NCBI RefSeq assembly: GCF_001636295.1
Contig: NZ_CP014209.1
Span: 2,666,001-2,730,000, forward strand
Reading direction: 5' to 3'
DNA length: 64,000 bases
Source of the DNA: Isoptericola dokdonensis DS-3
Lineage (GTDB): Bacteria; Actinomycetota; Actinomycetes; Actinomycetales; Cellulomonadaceae
Shown here: positions 63,820 to 64,000 of the stretch, one piece after another
Layout: each line of letters begins with the position of its first letter
Numbering within the stretch: position 1 is the first letter of the stretch
Made by a program: the position numbers and the translations under genes
The notes under the pieces: generated by a model
What the model saw: only the letters and a program-made list of their open reading frames with translations
The model's database searches: none
What the model was told of the DNA's origin: nothing

Positions 63820-64000
63820 GTGAGCGACGGACTACGGGTGGACGGCGACGGGGTCGCGGGGGTGACGGCGGGACTGCGCGCCCTCGCTGCGGCGTGGTCG
63901 CCTTCGCGCGGCGCCACGGACATCGCCGGCGTGGGCTCCGGCGTGGCCGACACGGCGGACGAGGCCGCGGCCCGCTGGTCGACCGAGCTGACGACGGCGG
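63820..64000 (+). CDS. Possible ESX/WXG-like small protein, N-terminal part
   Basis: From the GTG at 63820 (GAGGGAGGG ribosome-binding site) the frame reads SDGLRVDGDGVAGVTAGLRA and on to VGSGVADTADEAAARWSTEL, open to the window edge. The short, helical, Ala-rich pattern resembles the start of WXG100-type or related secreted proteins of actinobacteria, but no W-x-G motif is visible in the 60 residues present. It diverges from hrpA. Identity is uncertain until the rest of the gene is seen. Confidence 0.5.
   Translation, partial: MSDGLRVDGDGVAGVTAGLRALAAAWSPSRGATDIAGVGSGVADTADEAAARWSTELTTA

Overview
The window is high-GC, densely coded actinobacterial DNA from the replication-origin side of the chromosome. 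The order dnaA | rpmH-rnpA-yidD-yidC-jag-rsmG-parA-parB | trxA-trxB-pseudokinase-murJ-DUF6049-NUDIX | CCA-adding-type polymerase is the conserved actinobacterial origin block, familiar from Mycobacterium as Rv3907c to rpmH. Gene content (ino1 behind a PadR repressor, LPXTG protein, large subtilase) and the mixture of hydrolase and exporter genes suggest a soil Micrococcales, perhaps Cellulomonadaceae/Promicromonosporaceae. That placement is inference from gene content, not a database match.

Layout: 1-8.1 kb holds the origin-proximal set with six parS-type ParB sites, two of which form perfect 36-bp palindromes that double as terminators. 8.1-16 kb is a leftward cell-envelope and thiol-redox set: thioredoxin, thioredoxin reductase, a membrane pseudokinase, the MurJ lipid II flippase, a DUF6049 membrane protein and a NUDIX hydrolase, facing the tRNA nucleotidyltransferase. 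17.7-22 kb carries three MFS transporters. 22-24.2 kb has inositol phosphate synthase and its PadR regulator. 24.4-28.9 kb has a class A PBP followed by rpsF-ssb-rpsR-rplI. 29-32.6 kb is metF-metE behind a SAM riboswitch. 32.8-42.8 kb is accessory and housekeeping: a big LuxR ATPase, an LPXTG wall protein, a NYN/OST-HTH protein, acyltransferase, methyltransferase, APP1-type phosphatase, ZIP-like and DoxX membrane proteins and Tag. 42.9-58.9 kb is accessory: a HTH regulator facing a 1,224-residue subtilase, a lone ketosynthase, TetR with a DrrAB-like exporter, a second ABC exporter, an APC permease, an ArsR/SdpI-like pair, a macro-domain protein and a DUF4184 protein. 58.9-63.7 kb is a very long HrpA-type helicase, and the start of a small ESX/WXG-like protein closes the window.

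The most unusual signal is a family of palindromic elements. One lies between genes near 22.0 kb and two lie in frame inside hrpA. All three share almost the same loop (a GGGCCCCCTGGGGCCC core) but have perfectly matched 23-29 bp arms whose outer parts differ from copy to copy. Other non-coding structure includes a 20-bp tandem array and a dispersed GCGCTGACTCGC word in three intergenic gaps, a 54-bp tandem at the end of ino1, and a compact SAM riboswitch whose first stem covers part of the metF ribosome-binding site.
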